Positions 5,010 through 6,367 of a DNA stretch of 6,367 nt are shown here, piece after piece (positions within the stretch are counted from its first letter, which is position 1; the number at the start of each line of letters is the position of its first letter). Below the pieces are notes generated by a model, which worked only from the letters and a program-made list of their open reading frames with translations, was not told the origin of the DNA and ran no database searches. The position numbers were made by a program, and so were the translations under genes. Source of the DNA: Campylobacterota bacterium. Its GTDB lineage: Bacteria > Campylobacterota > Campylobacteria > Campylobacterales > Sulfurovaceae. Where the stretch lies: assembly GCA_003646525.1 (NCBI GenBank), contig QMKU01000082.1, positions 1 through 6,367 of the forward strand, written 5' to 3'.

Positions 5010-6367
5010 GTGCTAAGTACAGTAAATTTAACACAACGATATGGCAAGAGAGTACTCTTTGACAAGATATCCATCACGCTGGACCAGGGAAAAAGATATG
5101 GGTTGATTGGTGCGAATGGAGCAGGTAAATCTACTTTTATGAAGATACTCTCAGGAGAGTTGGAATCTACGGATGGTGAAGTGCAGATCCAACCAGGAGC
5201 CAAGCTCGGGATGTTGGGACAAAACCAGTATGCCTTTGAGGATTTTACACTCAAGGATGCAGTACTCTATGGAAATAAAAAACTTTATGATGCGCAAAAA
5301 GAGAAAGAAAAACTCTATATGGAGGGTGACTTCGAGGATGATACCGTCAATAATCGACTCGCAGAGCTAGAGATGATTTGTGCAGATGAGGATCCTACCT
5401 ATGAGAGTGAAGTCAAGATCGAAAAACTTCTCGAAGCTCTTGGTTTCCCTGCTGTAAAACATGATGATTTGATGAGCTCATTGACAGGTGGAGATAAATT
5501 TAAAATCCTACTTGCCCAAGTACTCTTCCTCAAACCTGATATTTTACTCCTCGACGAACCTACAAACAACCTAGATATCGAAACAATTGGATGGTTAGAA
5601 AATGAGCTCAAACGCCATGAAGGTGTGATGGTGGTAATTTCGCATGATAGACATTTTCTCAATGGTGTGGTGACACATATTCTAGATTTGGATTTCTCAA
5701 AGATTAGAAGCTTCACTGGCAATTATGATGATTGGTATATCGCTGCAAATCTCGTCGCCAAACAAGCTGAAACAGATCGTAATAAAGCACTCAAAGAGAA
5801 AGATGAATTGGAAAAATTTATTACCAGATTTTCTGCTAATGCCTCCAAGGCAAAACAAGCAACTAGCAGACAAAAGAAACTTGACAAACTAGATGTTGCG
5901 GATATCAAGCTCTCAAGCCGAAGAGATCCCTCTATCATGTTTCGCCCTCATCGAGATATTGGAAATGAAGTCCTTGAAATTATTGAGTTGAATAAAAGCT
6001 ATAATGAGATTAGCGTTTTTGAAGATCTCTCGCTAAAGATCGAAAAAAATGATAAGATCGCCCTGGTCGGTACCAATGGTGTAGGGAAGACAACCTTGCT
6101 CGAAATATTAATGGAAAAAATTGTTGCTGATGGAGGAAGCTTCAAATGGGGTCAAACCATCACTAGCAGCTATTTTCCTCAAAATGCAACAGATCTTGTA
6201 GCAGGAGATATCAAGCTTTATGATTGGCTACAGGGACATGATCCAAAGTGGCATATTGATGAACTACGCAAAGTCTTGGGTCGAATGCTTTTTTCAGGCG
6301 AAGACCAAGAGAAGATGGTCAGTGCCTGTTCTGGGGGTGAAAAGCATCGAGTGATGCTCTCCAAGAT
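5010..6367 (+). CDS. ABC-F family ATPase, YbiT-like (3' end beyond window)
   Basis: The reading frame is open from GTG 5010 to the window end, giving 452 residues of a protein expected to be about 530. It is a soluble twin-ABC ATPase of the ABC-F class, whose characterised members bind the ribosomal E site and modulate translation. ABC1 has Walker A GANGAGKST (34-42), signature LTGGD (158-162), Walker B ILLLDEP (178-184) with the NNLD loop, and switch H212 in ISHDRHF. The linker between the domains (about 235-320) contains RFSANASKAKQATSRQ, the hallmark of YbiT-type proteins. ABC2 has Walker A GTNGVGKTT (354-362) and signature CSGGE (440-444); its Walker B and switch lie outside the window. 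The first signature is T-G-G rather than S-G-G. There is no membrane segment, so this is not a transporter. It has its own promoter and is probably unrelated to the redox genes upstream. Confidence 0.94.
   Translation, partial: MLSTVNLTQRYGKRVLFDKISITLDQGKRYGLIGANGAGKSTFMKILSGELESTDGEVQIQPGAKLGMLGQNQYAFEDFTLKDAVLYGNKKLYDAQKEKEKLYMEGDFEDDTVNNRLAELEMICADEDPTYESEVKIEKLLEALGFPAVKHDDLMSSLTGGDKFKILLAQVLFLKPDILLLDEPTNNLDIETIGWLENELKRHEGVMVVISHDRHFLNGVVTHILDLDFSKIRSFTGNYDDWYIAANLVAKQAETDRNKALKEKDELEKFITRFSANASKAKQATSRQKKLDKLDVADIKLSSRRDPSIMFRPHRDIGNEVLEIIELNKSYNEISVFEDLSLKIEKNDKIALVGTNGVGKTTLLEILMEKIVADGGSFKWGQTITSSYFPQNATDLVAGDIKLYDWLQGHDPKWHIDELRKVLGRMLFSGEDQEKMVSACSGGEKHRVMLSK

Noticed and set aside
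4580..5254. Long reverse-strand open frame (224 codons)
   Set aside because: It lies antisense to c553, the terminator and the ABC-F start, has no family motif, and its translation is the complement of recognised coding sequence.
5399..5938. Reverse-strand open frames inside the ABC-F gene
   Set aside because: They are shadows of a clear ABC-F coding sequence with intact Walker and signature motifs.

Overview
The window looks like a chromosomal segment of a Campylobacterota (epsilonproteobacterial) species, possibly of the Sulfurovum/Sulfurimonas kind. This is inferred from the low-to-moderate GC, TATAAT-type promoters with poor -35 boxes, AAGGA-type ribosome sites, a histidine kinase with the 'RFIKDTTHELNTPLSAI'-type H-box and no HAMP domain, a c553-type monohaem cytochrome and tightly packed same-strand genes. 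The species cannot be named from sequence alone. All supported genes lie on the + strand.

Layout: (1) 122-1057, a class II-type histone-deacetylase-family amidohydrolase with all catalytic and zinc-binding residues. (2) 1115-3705, a compact four-gene cluster behind an extended -10 promoter: thioredoxin 2 (trxC-like), an OmpR-family response regulator, its membrane histidine kinase (overlapping the regulator, probably with a non-ATG start) and a small exported monohaem c-type cytochrome whose start overlaps the kinase stop by 7 bp. (3) 3755-4484, two paralogous exported proteins of about 105 residues. They have three positionally conserved cysteines and an invariant histidine but no CXXCH haem motif. 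A hairpin and four helically phased TTCAC direct repeats lie between them. (4) 4556-4852, a cytochrome c553-like monohaem protein. (5) After a hairpin/T-tract terminator and a fresh promoter, a YbiT-like ABC-F ATPase starts at GTG 5010 and runs off the window end, cut just after its second signature motif.

How the parts may work together (inference): the two-component system is physically fused at the operon level to a haem protein and a thioredoxin. It is followed by periplasmic, possibly electron-transfer, proteins. The phased repeats upstream of 4167 have the architecture of an OmpR-family operator. The simplest model is a redox- or metal-responsive periplasmic circuit in which the regulator at 1561-2238 controls the Cys3 protein gene at 4167 and perhaps the downstream c553. 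The flanking deacetylase and ABC-F genes are probably unrelated housekeeping genes.
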